From: Streptomyces sp. NBC_01267
GTDB taxonomy: Bacteria > Actinomycetota > Actinomycetes > Streptomycetales > Streptomycetaceae
Direction of reading: 5' to 3'
Assembly (NCBI RefSeq): GCF_036241575.1
Contig: NZ_CP108455.1
Coordinates: 5,868,501 to 5,932,500, forward strand
DNA: 64,000 nt
This document shows positions 27,401 through 37,100 of the stretch, piece after piece (within the stretch, counting starts at the first letter, position 1; each line of letters opens with the position of its first letter). The notes beneath the pieces are model-generated. The model saw only the letters and a program-made list of their open reading frames with translations, searched no databases and was not told the DNA's origin. Position numbers and translations under genes: made by a program.

Positions 27401-28393
27401 ATGGACATCGACGTAAAGCTTCTGAAGGGCTTGGCGAAGGAGAAGGAGATTTCCTTCGACCTGCTGGTCGAGGCGATCGAGTCGGCCCTCCTCATCGCCT
27501 ACCACCGCACCGAGGGAAGCCGCCGTCACGCGCGCGTGCACCTCGACCACGACAACGGTCATGTGACGGTCTGGGCGAAGGAGGACCCGGCTGATCTCGA
27601 AGAGGGCCAGGAGGCCCGGGAGTTCGACGACACCCCGTCCGACTTCGGCCGGATCGCCGCGACCACGGCCAAGCAGGTCATCCTGCAGCGGCTGCGCGAC
27701 GCGGAGGACGACCTGACGTTCGGCGAGTACGCCGGGCGCGAGGGCGACGTCGTCGCCGGGGTCGTGCAGCAGGGCAAGGACCCGCGGAACGTGCTGGTCG
27801 ACATCGGCAAGCTGGAAGCGATCCTGCCCGTGCAGGAGCAGGTGCCCGGCGAGAACTACACGCACGGCCTGCGGCTGCGTACGTACGTGGTCCGCGTCGC
27901 GAAGGGGGTCCGCGGCCCGTCCGTGACCCTCTCCCGTACGCACCCGAACCTGGTGAAGAAGCTCTTCGCGCTGGAGGTCCCGGAGATCGCGGACGGCTCG
28001 GTCGTCATCGAGGCGATCGCCCGCGAGGCCGGCCACCGCAGCAAGATCGCCGTACGGTCCACGCGTTCGGGCCTCAACCCCAAGGGCGCCTGCATCGGCC
28101 CGATGGGCAGTCGGGTGCGCAATGTCATGGCCGAGCTGCTGGGCGAGAAGATCGACATCGTGGACTGGTCGGACGACCCGGCCGAGCTGGTGGCCAACGC
28201 GCTGTCGCCGGCCCGGGTCACCAAGGTCGAGGTCGTGGACCTGGGTGCCCGTTCCGCGCGGGTCACGGTCCCCGACTACCAGCTCTCCCTGGCCATCGGC
28301 AAGGAAGGGCAGAACGCCCGTCTGGCCGCCCGGCTGACCGGCTGGCGCATCGACATCCGCCCGGACACCGAGCAGGGGTCCGACGAGGACTGA
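27401..28393 (+). CDS. nusA: Transcription termination/antitermination factor NusA
   Basis: The protein has 330 residues. An N-terminal RNA polymerase-binding domain is followed by S1 (about 110-180, [20 protein letters not shown]) and two KH domains (around [20 protein letters not shown] and [19 protein letters not shown]). Actinobacterial NusA lacks the C-terminal acidic repeats of E. coli, consistent with this length. I start it at ATG 27401, three bases after the rimP stop codon; the same frame is open far upstream but that is antisense sequence of other genes. Confidence 0.96.
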   Translation: MDIDVKLLKGLAKEKEISFDLLVEAIESALLIAYHRTEGSRRHARVHLDHDNGHVTVWAKEDPADLEEGQEAREFDDTPSDFGRIAATTAKQVILQRLRDAEDDLTFGEYAGREGDVVAGVVQQGKDPRNVLVDIGKLEAILPVQEQVPGENYTHGLRLRTYVVRVAKGVRGPSVTLSRTHPNLVKKLFALEVPEIADGSVVIEAIAREAGHRSKIAVRSTRSGLNPKGACIGPMGSRVRNVMAELLGEKIDIVDWSDDPAELVANALSPARVTKVEVVDLGARSARVTVPDYQLSLAIGKEGQNARLAARLTGWRIDIRPDTEQGSDED

Positions 28394-28502
28394 GCGTCCC
28401 CGGCCGGAGCCCGGAGTCGTAAGATCCAGAAAAGTTCAAGACAACATCCGTTCGATTCCTGCCCCAAATGGGTGAGGTCGATACGGGGAGGTAGACTTAA
28501 TC

Positions 28503-28781
28503 GTGTCTGGCCGGACAGCCGACCGAGCGTGCCCTGAGCGAACCTGCGTGGGATGCCGGGAGCGTGCGGTCAAGAGCGAACTGCTGCGCATCGTCGCGGT
28601 CGGGGGCAAATGCGTCCCTGATCCGCGCGGTACGCTGCCCGGCCGGGGTGCGTATCTGCATCCCGCCTCGGTCTGTCTCGACCTGGCGGTCCGCCGTCGG
28701 GCGTTCTCCAGGGCCCTCAAGGCCCCGGGCCCGCTCGACAGTGCGGAGCTGAACCAGTATGTCGAGCAGGCAGCACCGTAA
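28503..28781 (+). CDS. ylxR: YlxR family RNA-binding protein (DUF448)
   Basis: The small basic protein has 92 residues. [21 protein letters not shown] is the hallmark, with [21 protein letters not shown] following. In other bacteria YlxR lies between nusA and infB and has been linked to RNA binding and to RNase P regulation. The GTG at 28503 follows GGGGAGG by about 12 bases. It is part of the nusA-infB transcription unit. Confidence 0.92.
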   Translation: MSGRTADRACPERTCVGCRERAVKSELLRIVAVGGKCVPDPRGTLPGRGAYLHPASVCLDLAVRRRAFSRALKAPGPLDSAELNQYVEQAAP

Positions 28782-28847
28782 GAAGAGAACGGCACGGGTC
28801 CCCGTGCGGTCAGGTACCTCGCGAGTTGGAAGTAGGTCGAGATTGCG

Positions 28848-28890
28848 ATGAGCACTCGATGAGTACGCGATGAGTACGCCCATGAAGTAG
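28848..28890 (+). other. Three overlapping mini-ORFs on an 11-bp tandem repeat in the infB leader
   Basis: ATG at 28848 reads MSTR-stop, ATG at 28859 reads MSTR-stop, and ATG at 28870 reads MSTPMK-stop. Each stop overlaps the next ATG as ATGA, and the three occupy different frames because the repeat (CGATGAGTACG type) is 11 bases. They end 38 bases before the infB GTG. They could affect ribosome flow into infB or be a simple repeat. Confidence 0.5.
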
Positions 28891-28894
28891 CGAC

Positions 28895-28915
28895 GGTCCG
28901 GCGGTAACCCGGACC
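28895..28915 (+). promoter_or_regulatory. Stem-loop just upstream of the infB ribosome site
   Basis: Perfect 7-bp arms GGTCCGG and CCGGACC close the loop CGGTAAC and end right before TAAAAGGAG, the infB ribosome binding site. A role in translation control is inferred. Confidence 0.5.
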
Positions 28916-28928
28916 TAAAAGGAGCGAA

Positions 28929-31900
28929 GTGGCTAAGGTCCGGGTATACGAACTCGCCAAGGAGTTCGGAGTTGAGAGCAAGGTCGTCATGGCCAAGCTC
29001 CAAGAACTCGGTGAGTTCGTACGTTCGGCGTCCTCGACGATCGAGGCGCCGGTTGTACGCAAGTTGACTGACGCTTTGCAGGGGCCCGGCGGTAACGCCG
29101 GCAAGTCCGCTGCCAAGCCCGGCGCGCCCCGCAAGGCAGCGCCTTCCCCCGCCCCCCGTGCGGCGGCGCCCTCTCCGGCTGCCGCGGCCCGTCCCGGTGC
29201 TCCGAAGCCCGGTGCCCCGGCTCCCAAGCCGGCCGCCGCCGAGGCTCCGCAGAGCGCCGCACCCAGCACTCCCGCGGCGCCTTCCCCGGCTGCCGCAGGA
29301 CCGCGTCCGGGTCCGAAGCCCGCAGCGGCCAAGCCCGCTCCGGCGGCTCCGGTTCCCGCTGCCGAGTTCTCGGCCCCCGCGCCCGCTCAGCCCGCAGCCC
29401 CGCAGGCCCCGCGTCCCGCGGGCGCCACGCCTGGGCCCCGTCCCGCCCGTCCGGCTCCGGCCGGTCAGCGTGAGGGTGGCCAGCGCGACGGCGGCCAGCG
29501 TGACGGCGGTCAGCGTGGCGGCGAGCGTCCGGCACGTCCCGCAGGCCAGGGCGCCCCGCGCCCCGGCGGCAACCGTCCGGCCGGTCCCCGTCCGGGCAAC
29601 AACCCGTTCACCTCCGGCGGTTCCACCGGCATGGCGCGCCCGCAGGCGCCCCGTCCCGGCGGTGCCCCGCGCCCCGGTGGCGGTCAGGACCGCCCCGGCG
29701 GCCCGCGTCCGCAGGGTGGTCCCGGTGGCGCTCCGCGTCCCCAGGGTCAGGGCGGCGCCCGTCCGAGCCCCGGTGGCATGCCTCGTCCGCAGGGCGGCGC
29801 CCCGCGTCCCGGCGGTGCCCCCAGCGGTAACCGTCCGAACCCCGGCATGATGCCGCAGCGTCCCGCTGCCAGCCCCCGCCCCGGCGGCGGTCCCGGCGGT
29901 GGCGGTCGTGGTCCCGGTGGCGGCGGTGCTCGTCCCGGTGGCGGCGGCGCACGTCCGGGCGGCGGCGGCTTCGCTGGTCGTCCGGCAGGTCCCGGCGGCG
30001 GCGGTCGTCCCGGCGGTGGCGGCGGCTTCGGCGGTCGTCCCGGTGGCGGCGCCCCCGGTGGCGGCTTCGGTGGACGTCCCGGCTTCGCCGGCCGTCCCGG
30101 CGGCCCCGGTGGCCGTGGTGGGACACAGGGTGCCTTCGGCCGTCCCGGCGGGCCCGCCCGCCGTGGCCGCAAGTCGAAGAGGCAGAGGCGCCAGGAGTAC
30201 GAGGCCATGCAGGCCCCGTCGGTGGGCGGCGTCATGCTGCCTCGCGGCAACGGACAGGCTGTCCGGCTGTCGCGCGGTGCTTCCCTCACCGACTTCGCGG
30301 AGAAGATCAACGCCAACCCGGCGTCGCTCGTCGCCGTGATGATGAACCTCGGCGAGATGGTCACTGCCACGCAGTCCGTCTCCGACGAGACGCTGAAGCT
30401 GCTCGCGGACGAGATGAACTACGTCCTCGAGATCGTCAGCCCGGAGGAGGAGGACCGCGAGCTCCTCGAGTCCTTCGACATCGAGTTCGGTGAGGACGAG
30501 GGCGGCGAAGAGGCTCTGGTCTCCCGTCCGCCGGTCGTCACCGTCATGGGTCACGTCGACCACGGTAAGACCCGGCTGCTGGACGCGATCCGCAAGACGA
30601 ACGTCGTTGCGGGCGAGGCCGGCGGCATCACGCAGCACATCGGTGCGTACCAGGTCGGCGCCGAGGTCAACGGCGAGGACCGCCGGATCACCTTCATCGA
30701 CACCCCGGGTCACGAGGCGTTCACCGCCATGCGTGCACGTGGTGCGAAGTCCACCGACATCGCGATCCTCGTGGTGGCGGCGAACGACGGTGTGATGCCC
30801 CAGACGATCGAGGCGCTGAACCACGCCAAGGCGGCCGACGTGCCGATCGTGGTCGCGGTCAACAAGATCGACGTCGAGGGTGCGGACCCGACCAAGGTCC
30901 GCGGCCAGCTCACCGAGTTCGGGCTGGTGGCCGAGGAGTACGGCGGCGACACGATGTTCGTCGACATCTCCGCCAAGCAGGGCCTCAACATCGAGGCTCT
31001 TCTGGAGGCCGTCGTCCTCACCGCCGACGCCTCGCTCGACCTGCGGGCCAACCCGGAGCAGGACGCGCAGGGTATTGCGATCGAGTCCCACCTCGACCGC
31101 GGCCGTGGTGCCGTCGCGACCGTCCTGGTCCAGCGAGGCACCCTGCGGGTCGGCGACACGATGGTGGTCGGCGACGCGTACGGCCGAGTCCGCGCGATGC
31201 TCGACGACAAGGGCGAGAACGTGGAAGAGGCGGGTCCCTCGACCCCGGTCCTCGTCCTCGGTCTCACCAATGTCCCGGGTGCCGGCGACAACTTCCTGGT
31301 GGTCGACGAGGACCGTACGGCCCGTCAGATCGCCGAGAAGCGTGCCGCTCGTGAGCGCAACGCCAACTTCGCCCGCAAGGGTGTCCGGTTCTCCCTGGAG
31401 AACCTGGACGAGGCGCTCAAGGCCGGTCTGGTCCAGGAACTCAACCTCATCATCAAGGGCGACGCGTCCGGTTCGGTGGAGGCTCTCGAGTCCTCGCTGC
31501 TCCAGCTCGACGTCGGCGAAGAGGTCGACATCCGGGTCCTGCACCGCGGTGTGGGTGCGGTCACCGAGTCGGACATCGACCTGGCGACCGGCTCCGACGC
31601 CATCGTGATCGGCTTCAACGTGCGGGCCGCAGGCCGGGCCGCGCAGATGGCCGAGCGCGAAGGCGTGGACGTCCGGTACTACTCGGTCATCTACCAGGCG
31701 ATCGAAGAGATCGAAGCGGCCCTCAAGGGCATGCTCAAGCCGGAGTACGAAGAGGTCGAGCTCGGCACGGCGGAGATCCGCGAGATCTTCCGCTCGTCCA
31801 AGCTGGGCAACATCGCCGGTGTGCTGGTCCGCTCCGGCGAGGTCAAGCGCAACACCAAGGCGCGCCTGCTGCGCGATGGCAAGGTCATCGCGGAGAGCCT

Positions 31901-32048
31901 CAACATCTCCGGTCTGCGCCGCTTCAAGGACGACGTCACCGAGATCCGCGAAGGCTTCGAGGGCGGTATCAACCTCGGGAACTTCAACGACATCAAGATC
32001 GACGACGTCATCGCGACGTACGAGATGCGCGAGAAGCCCCGCGGCTGA
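28929..32048 (+). CDS. infB: Translation initiation factor IF-2
   Basis: This GTPase delivers fMet-tRNA to the ribosome. The protein has 1039 residues, long for the family. The IF2 N-terminal domain reads [21 protein letters not shown] Pro/Ala/Gly/Arg-rich disordered linker covers about residues 50-425, with many GGG and RPGG runs. The G domain starts with GHVDHGKT at 541 and has DTPGHEAF and VNKIDV. The beta-barrel domains and C-terminal tRNA-binding domain follow. The GTG start has AAGGAG. The G-rich linker is the most repetitive DNA of the window. Confidence 0.96.
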   Translation: MAKVRVYELAKEFGVESKVVMAKLQELGEFVRSASSTIEAPVVRKLTDALQGPGGNAGKSAAKPGAPRKAAPSPAPRAAAPSPAAAARPGAPKPGAPAPKPAAAEAPQSAAPSTPAAPSPAAAGPRPGPKPAAAKPAPAAPVPAAEFSAPAPAQPAAPQAPRPAGATPGPRPARPAPAGQREGGQRDGGQRDGGQRGGERPARPAGQGAPRPGGNRPAGPRPGNNPFTSGGSTGMARPQAPRPGGAPRPGGGQDRPGGPRPQGGPGGAPRPQGQGGARPSPGGMPRPQGGAPRPGGAPSGNRPNPGMMPQRPAASPRPGGGPGGGGRGPGGGGARPGGGGARPGGGGFAGRPAGPGGGGRPGGGGGFGGRPGGGAPGGGFGGRPGFAGRPGGPGGRGGTQGAFGRPGGPARRGRKSKRQRRQEYEAMQAPSVGGVMLPRGNGQAVRLSRGASLTDFAEKINANPASLVAVMMNLGEMVTATQSVSDETLKLLADEMNYVLEIVSPEEEDRELLESFDIEFGEDEGGEEALVSRPPVVTVMGHVDHGKTRLLDAIRKTNVVAGEAGGITQHIGAYQVGAEVNGEDRRITFIDTPGHEAFTAMRARGAKSTDIAILVVAANDGVMPQTIEALNHAKAADVPIVVAVNKIDVEGADPTKVRGQLTEFGLVAEEYGGDTMFVDISAKQGLNIEALLEAVVLTADASLDLRANPEQDAQGIAIESHLDRGRGAVATVLVQRGTLRVGDTMVVGDAYGRVRAMLDDKGENVEEAGPSTPVLVLGLTNVPGAGDNFLVVDEDRTARQIAEKRAARERNANFARKGVRFSLENLDEALKAGLVQELNLIIKGDASGSVEALESSLLQLDVGEEVDIRVLHRGVGAVTESDIDLATGSDAIVIGFNVRAAGRAAQMAEREGVDVRYYSVIYQAIEEIEAALKGMLKPEYEEVELGTAEIREIFRSSKLGNIAGVLVRSGEVKRNTKARLLRDGKVIAESLNISGLRRFKDDVTEIREGFEGGINLGNFNDIKIDDVIATYEMREKPRG

Positions 32049-32096
32049 TCCGTATCGCGGTTGAGCCGCACTGCGGCTGATCCGTACAGCGTCAGT

Positions 32097-32137
32097 CGGG
32101 GCCGCTCGGCGGGAGTTATATCCGTCGAGCGGCCCCG
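32097..32137 (+). terminator. Terminator after infB
   Basis: Perfect 12-bp arms CGGGGCCGCTCG and CGAGCGGCCCCG around a 17-base loop. It separates infB from the DUF503-rbfA-truB group, although partial read-through is likely. A TACGGT -10-like box follows near 32150. Confidence 0.7.
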
Positions 32138-32218
32138 GCTGTTGCGTGTACGGTTCTGGTGTCCCCGTCAAGTGGTTGGCGGGGCGCGACCCCGAACCGG
32201 CGGGACATCCGGACGTGC

Positions 32219-32515
32219 ATGTATGTGGGGACACTGTCCTTCGATCTGCTTCTCGGCGACGTACGGTCGCTGAAGGAGAAACGCTCCGTCGTACGGCCCA
32301 TCGTGGCCGAGCTCCAGCGGAGATTCGCGGTGAGTGCGGCAGAGGTCGGCGACCAGGATCTTCATCGCAGGGCCAGGATCGGCCTCGCGATGGTGTCCGG
32401 CGAGACGGAGCACCTCACCGAAGTACTCGACCGGTGCGAGCGCCATGTCGCCGCCCGGCCGGAGGTGGAGCTGCTGTCCGTACGACGGCGGCTGCACGGC
32501 GACGAAGACGATTGA
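32219..32515 (+). CDS. DUF503 protein (YlxP-like)
   Basis: The protein has 98 residues and is cytoplasmic. MYVGTLSFDLLLGD and SLKEKRSVVRPIVAELQRRF are the DUF503 signature. This family commonly lies between infB and rbfA. ATG 32219 is chosen because homology begins there. Its molecular role is not established. Confidence 0.88.
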   Translation: MYVGTLSFDLLLGDVRSLKEKRSVVRPIVAELQRRFAVSAAEVGDQDLHRRARIGLAMVSGETEHLTEVLDRCERHVAARPEVELLSVRRRLHGDEDD

Positions 32516-32541
32516 GCACGGCTTAAGAAGGAGACGGACCA

Positions 32542-33000
32542 GTGGCCGACAACGCGCGGGCGAAGAAGCTGGCGGACCTCATCCAGGAGGTGGTCGCCGA
32601 GAAACTGCAGCGTGGCATCAAGGACCCCCGGCTGGGCACGCACGTGACCATCACGGACACCCGGGTCACCGGCGACCTGCGGGAGGCCACGGTCTTCTAC
32701 ACGGTCTACGGCGACGACGAGGAGCGGGCCAGCGCGGCAGCGGGCCTGGAGAGCGCCAAGGGCATCCTGCGCTCGGCGGTCGGAGCGGCGGCCGGGACGA
32801 AGTTCACCCCGACCCTCGCCTTCGTGGCGGACGCCCTGCCGGAGAACGCCAAGGCGATCGAGGACCTGCTCGACCGGGCCAGGGCCTCGGACGCCAAGGT
32901 GCGCGAGGCGTCCTCGGGCGCCACGTACGCGGGCGGCGCCGACCCCTACCGCAAGCCGGAAGAGGACGCCGAGAACGACGGGGACACCGCCTCCGAATGA
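32542..33000 (+). CDS. rbfA: Ribosome-binding factor A
   Basis: This 30S maturation factor of 152 residues adopts a KH-like fold. RAKKLADLIQEVVAEKLQRG and ITDTRVTGDLREATVFYTVYG are typical. An acidic C-terminal tail (PEEDAENDGDTASE) is actinobacterial. The GTG has AAGGAGA upstream. Its stop overlaps the truB ATG (ATGA). Confidence 0.95.
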   Translation: MADNARAKKLADLIQEVVAEKLQRGIKDPRLGTHVTITDTRVTGDLREATVFYTVYGDDEERASAAAGLESAKGILRSAVGAAAGTKFTPTLAFVADALPENAKAIEDLLDRARASDAKVREASSGATYAGGADPYRKPEEDAENDGDTASE

Positions 33001-33923
33001 CACAGCAGAACACGACCCCCCCGGCCGGCGCCGGGAAGGGCCCGCTGGACGGTCTTGTCATCGTCGACAAGCCGTCCGGCTTCACCTCGCACGACGTCGT
33101 GGCCAAGATGCGCGGGATCGCGCGGACGCGCCGGGTGGGCCACGCGGGCACGCTCGACCCGATGGCCACCGGCGTTCTCGTCCTCGGTGTCGAGAAGGCC
33201 ACCAAGATGCTCGGCCATCTCGCCCTGACCGAGAAGGAGTACCTCGGTACGATCCGGCTCGGCCAGAACACCGTCACCGACGACGCGGAGGGCGAGATCA
33301 CCTCGTCCACCGACGCCTCCCGGGTGACCCGCGAGGCCATCGACGCGGGGGTGGCCGCGCAGACCGGCGCCATCATGCAGGTGCCGTCCAAGGTCAGCGC
33401 CATCAAGATCGACGGCAAGCGGTCCTACGCGCGGGTGCGCGGCGGCGAGGAGTTCGACATCCCGGCCCGCCCGGTGACCGTCTCCTCGTTCCGGGTGTAC
33501 GACGTGCGGCACGAGGTCGCCGAGGACGGGACCCCCGTGGTCGACCTGGTCGTCTCGGTGGTCTGCTCGTCCGGTACGTACATCCGGGCCATCGCCCGCG
33601 ACCTCGGCGCGGCCACCGGGGTCGGCGGCCATCTGACGGCGCTGCGCCGCACCCGCGTCGGCCCGTACGGACTGGACGCGGCCCGGACGCTGGACCAGCT
33701 CCAGGAGGAGCTCACCGTGATGCCGGCCGCCGATGCCGCCGCCGCCGCGTTCCCGCGCTGGGACGTGGACGACCGGCGGGCCCGGCTGCTGCTCAACGGG
33801 GTCCGGCTCGACATGCCCGCGTATCCCGCGGGAGCGGTAGCGGCCTTCGGTCCCGAGGGGCGCTTCCTCGCGCTGGTCGAGGACCAGGGCGGCAAGGCGA
33901 AGAGCCTCGCCGTCTTCGGCTGA
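32997..33923 (+). CDS. truB: tRNA pseudouridine(55) synthase
   Basis: The cytoplasmic enzyme of 308 residues makes pseudouridine 55 in the tRNA T-loop. The catalytic Asp54 lies in HAGTLDPMATG, and IVDKPSGFTSHDVV and SSGTYIRAIARDLG are conserved. It starts at an ATG that overlaps the rbfA stop, so the two are coupled. Confidence 0.95.
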   Translation: MTQQNTTPPAGAGKGPLDGLVIVDKPSGFTSHDVVAKMRGIARTRRVGHAGTLDPMATGVLVLGVEKATKMLGHLALTEKEYLGTIRLGQNTVTDDAEGEITSSTDASRVTREAIDAGVAAQTGAIMQVPSKVSAIKIDGKRSYARVRGGEEFDIPARPVTVSSFRVYDVRHEVAEDGTPVVDLVVSVVCSSGTYIRAIARDLGAATGVGGHLTALRRTRVGPYGLDAARTLDQLQEELTVMPAADAAAAAFPRWDVDDRRARLLLNGVRLDMPAYPAGAVAAFGPEGRFLALVEDQGGKAKSLAVFG

Positions 33924-33972
33924 CACCGACCGGGTCCCGGCCCGGCGGCCGGGGACCCGTCGCTCCACCCAC

Positions 33973-34006
33973 CGTGGAGCGGGCAGCGCCGCTTGCCCGC
34001 TCCACG
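33973..34006 (+). terminator. Terminator after truB
   Basis: Perfect 13-bp arms CGTGGAGCGGGCA and TGCCCGCTCCACG with an 8-base loop. A second, imperfect hairpin (CGGGTCCCGGCC with GGCCGGGGACCCG) lies just upstream at about 33930-33960. No T-run. Confidence 0.7.
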
Positions 34007-34137
34007 ATCCCCCTCGCAAGAGGTCTGTCCATCCCGGCACCTGGATTCACTCCTTTGGGCAGGCGCTCGGAGTGAACGACCGGAGCGTTGGGGGGCGCTT
34101 TCGGCTTGCGCGCTTCTCCCCGCGATCACTGCGCGCC

Positions 34138-34150
34138 TACGGTCGGACCT
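34138..34150 (+). promoter_or_regulatory. Leaderless-type promoter -10 (TACGGT) for the trypsin-like/NTPase gene
   Basis: TACGGT at 34138-34143 lies seven bases before the ATG at 34151, and no ribosome site is present. Confidence 0.45.
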
Positions 34151-37100
34151 ATGGGAAGCGGGGACCGGGAAACGCTGGTGCGCATCTGCGATCCGGCGGG
34201 CAGGCCGAGGGGCACCGGCTTCGTCGCCGACGACCGGGGCACGGTGGTGACCAGCCACGAGGCGGTCGACGGGCTGACCGGAGCCGTGCTGCACGGCGCG
34301 CCGGGGCTGACCTGCCGCGCCGAATCCGATGACATCACCGCCCTGCCCGACCTGGGGCTCGCGCTGGTGCGGACCGACGGTCTGGACGTCCCGCCGCTGC
34401 CCATCTCGGCCAGGGACCGGATCGAGACCGGCACCTACGTACGGGTCGCCGCCCTCGGCTGGCGCGAGGCGCGCGTCCTGGGCGAGTCACCGGCGACCTA
34501 CACCACGGGCGGAAGCACCCATCTGTTGGGCGCCGCAGTGGAGTTGGCGATCGGCACCCAGGGCAGTGACGCCCTCAGGCAGGGCGGGTCGGCCGCCGGG
34601 GGACCGGTGGTGGACGCGTCCACCGGGGCGGTGCTCGGGGTGCTCGGCACGGCACTGCGCGGGACCTACCCGGCCGCAGGTCTGGCCGTCCCGCTGCGCG
34701 GGGCCGCGCTGGCCCCGCTGCTGCGGCGCAACGCGGCCACCGTGCCGGGGTACGGAAAAGACCTCAACCTCGCGGGTGTGCTGGAGCTGACGGCCACCTC
34801 CCTCGGGCTGTCGGCGGAAGCGGACCTCTGCCGCGATCCCGTGGAACGGGCCGACATCGTCAGCGAGTTGGCGGCCTTCCCGGACGGCGGCGCACCCGTG
34901 CTCGGGCTGGTCGGCGCCCCCGGCACCGGACGTACGACGGAACTCACCGCCCTCGCGGCGCGACGGGCGCGCGGGGCGCAGCCTGCCCCGACGCTGTGGC
35001 TGCGCGGCGCCGATCTGCGGGCCGAGGACACCTCGGTCGCCGACGCGATGGCCCGTACGGTGCGCCAGGCCGGGCGCATCGTGGGCACCGACGGCATGGA
35101 CGGCGCCACTCCCGAGCGGATCGCCGCACTCGCCGACGCAGCCGGGCAGCCGCTGCTCGTGCTGCTCGACAGCCCCGAGGAGATGCCGCCCCGACTGGCC
35201 CGCGCACTGCCGGAGTGGACCGCCGGGACGGCCGGGTGGCTGCGCGGGCACCGGGCGCGGATGGTGGTCGCCTGCCGCCCGGAGTACTGGGAGCAGGCCG
35301 TGGCCCTCCAGGGGCCGGGCAGCGGCTGCGTCCGGATCGGGGATCTGCCGCCCCGGGAGGCCGAGCGGGCCCGGCTGGGATACGGCATTCCGGAGGGGAT
35401 GCTCACCGCGCGGGACGCGGGCCACCCGCTGACGCTGCGGATGCTCGCCGAGGTGCGGGCGGCCCTCCCCGGCGGGGTGGACGGCCGACCCACCCGGGAG
35501 GACGTCTTCGCCGCGTACCTGGACCTGATGTGTCTGCGGATCGCCGTGCGGATCGCCGCCACGGAGCGTCCGGCGCCGCGCGGCACCGCGGTGCGGCGGC
35601 TGGCCGCCACCGTCTCCGGGCAGGTGCACGAGGCGGCCCGCCGCTGTCTGGGGCCCGGCCAGGGGGAGTTGGACCGGACCTCCTTCGAGGAGCTGTTCCC
35701 CTGGCGCACCGGATGGGCGTCCGCGGTGCTGACCGAACGGCTGCTGGTCCCCGCGGGCTCCGGCTACCGCTTCGCCCACGGCGAGCTCGCCGACTGGGTG
35801 CAGGGGGAGCACCTCGACGTCGACGCGGCGCTGTACGCGCTGGTGCACCGCCGCCACGAGGAGACGCCCGGCGGGCCCGCCACCCGGCTGCCGTCCCGGC
35901 CGGGCGCCGAGTCCGGGGGCACCCCGGCTCCCGGCACGGAGGTCAGGGAGCGCCCGCTCACCGTGCCCAGGCACCGGATCGGCCCGGTGGTCCAGGCGCT
36001 GCTCCTGCTGGGACGCCGGGAGGGGGCCCATGAACTGGGGCGCAGGCTACGCGAGTTGATCGAGGAGCTGGACCGGCTGCAGGACGCGTCCGCTGCCGGG
36101 GCTCCCGTCGGACCACGGGTTCCGCGGCCGGGACGGGGACCTGAAGCAGCCGAGCCCCCGGCGCCGCTCGGGGACGCCGAGTGGTGGGCCGCACATCTGC
36201 TGGGCGACGTCCTGCTGGGGGTCCCCGACTGCCGCCCCTACATCGGGGTGCTACGGCTTCTCGCCGACCGGATCACGCTGCTCTCCGTCCGCTCCGGCGG
36301 GCCGCGCCACATCGGCGGCTTCCGCGTCTTCGACAGCGCGTTCTGGGAGCGGCTGCGGCTCGGCGAGGGCGGGCGGCTCGATCTGCTGCGGCGGCTGGTG
36401 CCCGCCGACGGCGCACCGGGTGGGCAGGGGGGCGACCGCTATCTGGATGCCGCGGCCCGGCGGCTCGCGGCCGAACCCCGCTCCGTACAGCCGCTGCTCT
36501 GCCGGTGGTTCAGCGACGAACGGCCGCTGCCGTCCGAAGCCCACGCCGAGCTGCGGCCCACCGTCGCCGGAGCGGCCCAGGCGCTGCTGTACACCCGGCG
36601 GGCGCTCGCCGTCGACGATCTCGCCGAGGCGCTGGTCGCCACCGCCCACCCCCGCGCCGACGAGCTGCTCGTCGCGCTCGCCGAGGACGAACCGGCCGCG
36701 CTGTGCCGCGCCGTCGACCGCTGGGCGCACGACGACCGGCCCGAACGCCGGGCCGCCGCAGCGGACTTCGGAGTGCGGGCCGCCGTACACGCCCGGACCG
36801 GCCCCGACCGCGAACTGCTCAGGTACGCGGCGCTCGCGCTGCTCGCCCGCCCCGCCGACAGCGCGCTGCACGGGGCCGCGCTGGCCCTCCTCGTACGGGA
36901 TCCGCACACCCGCACCCGCCATCTGCCGTGCGCGCTGGCGCTGTTCGCCGCGGAACCGTCGTCACCGTTGCTCGTCGCCGCGCTGGCCGAGGCGCTGCCC
37001 ACCCACCCGGAGCCGGTCTTCGCGGCCTTCGAGGCGGCGCTGCGCCGGCGGCCCCGGGACGCGGCCGAGATCCTGGGCGCGCTCGCCGGGATCAGTACCC

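Noticed and set aside
28801..28847. Additional promoter directly before the infB mini-ORFs
   Set aside because: No acceptable -35/-10 pair is visible, and the gene is probably read from nusA.
28497..32234. Minus-strand frame of 1245 residues opposite infB
   Set aside because: It is the antisense shadow of infB, made by G/C third-position bias. The plus strand has the IF-2 domains.
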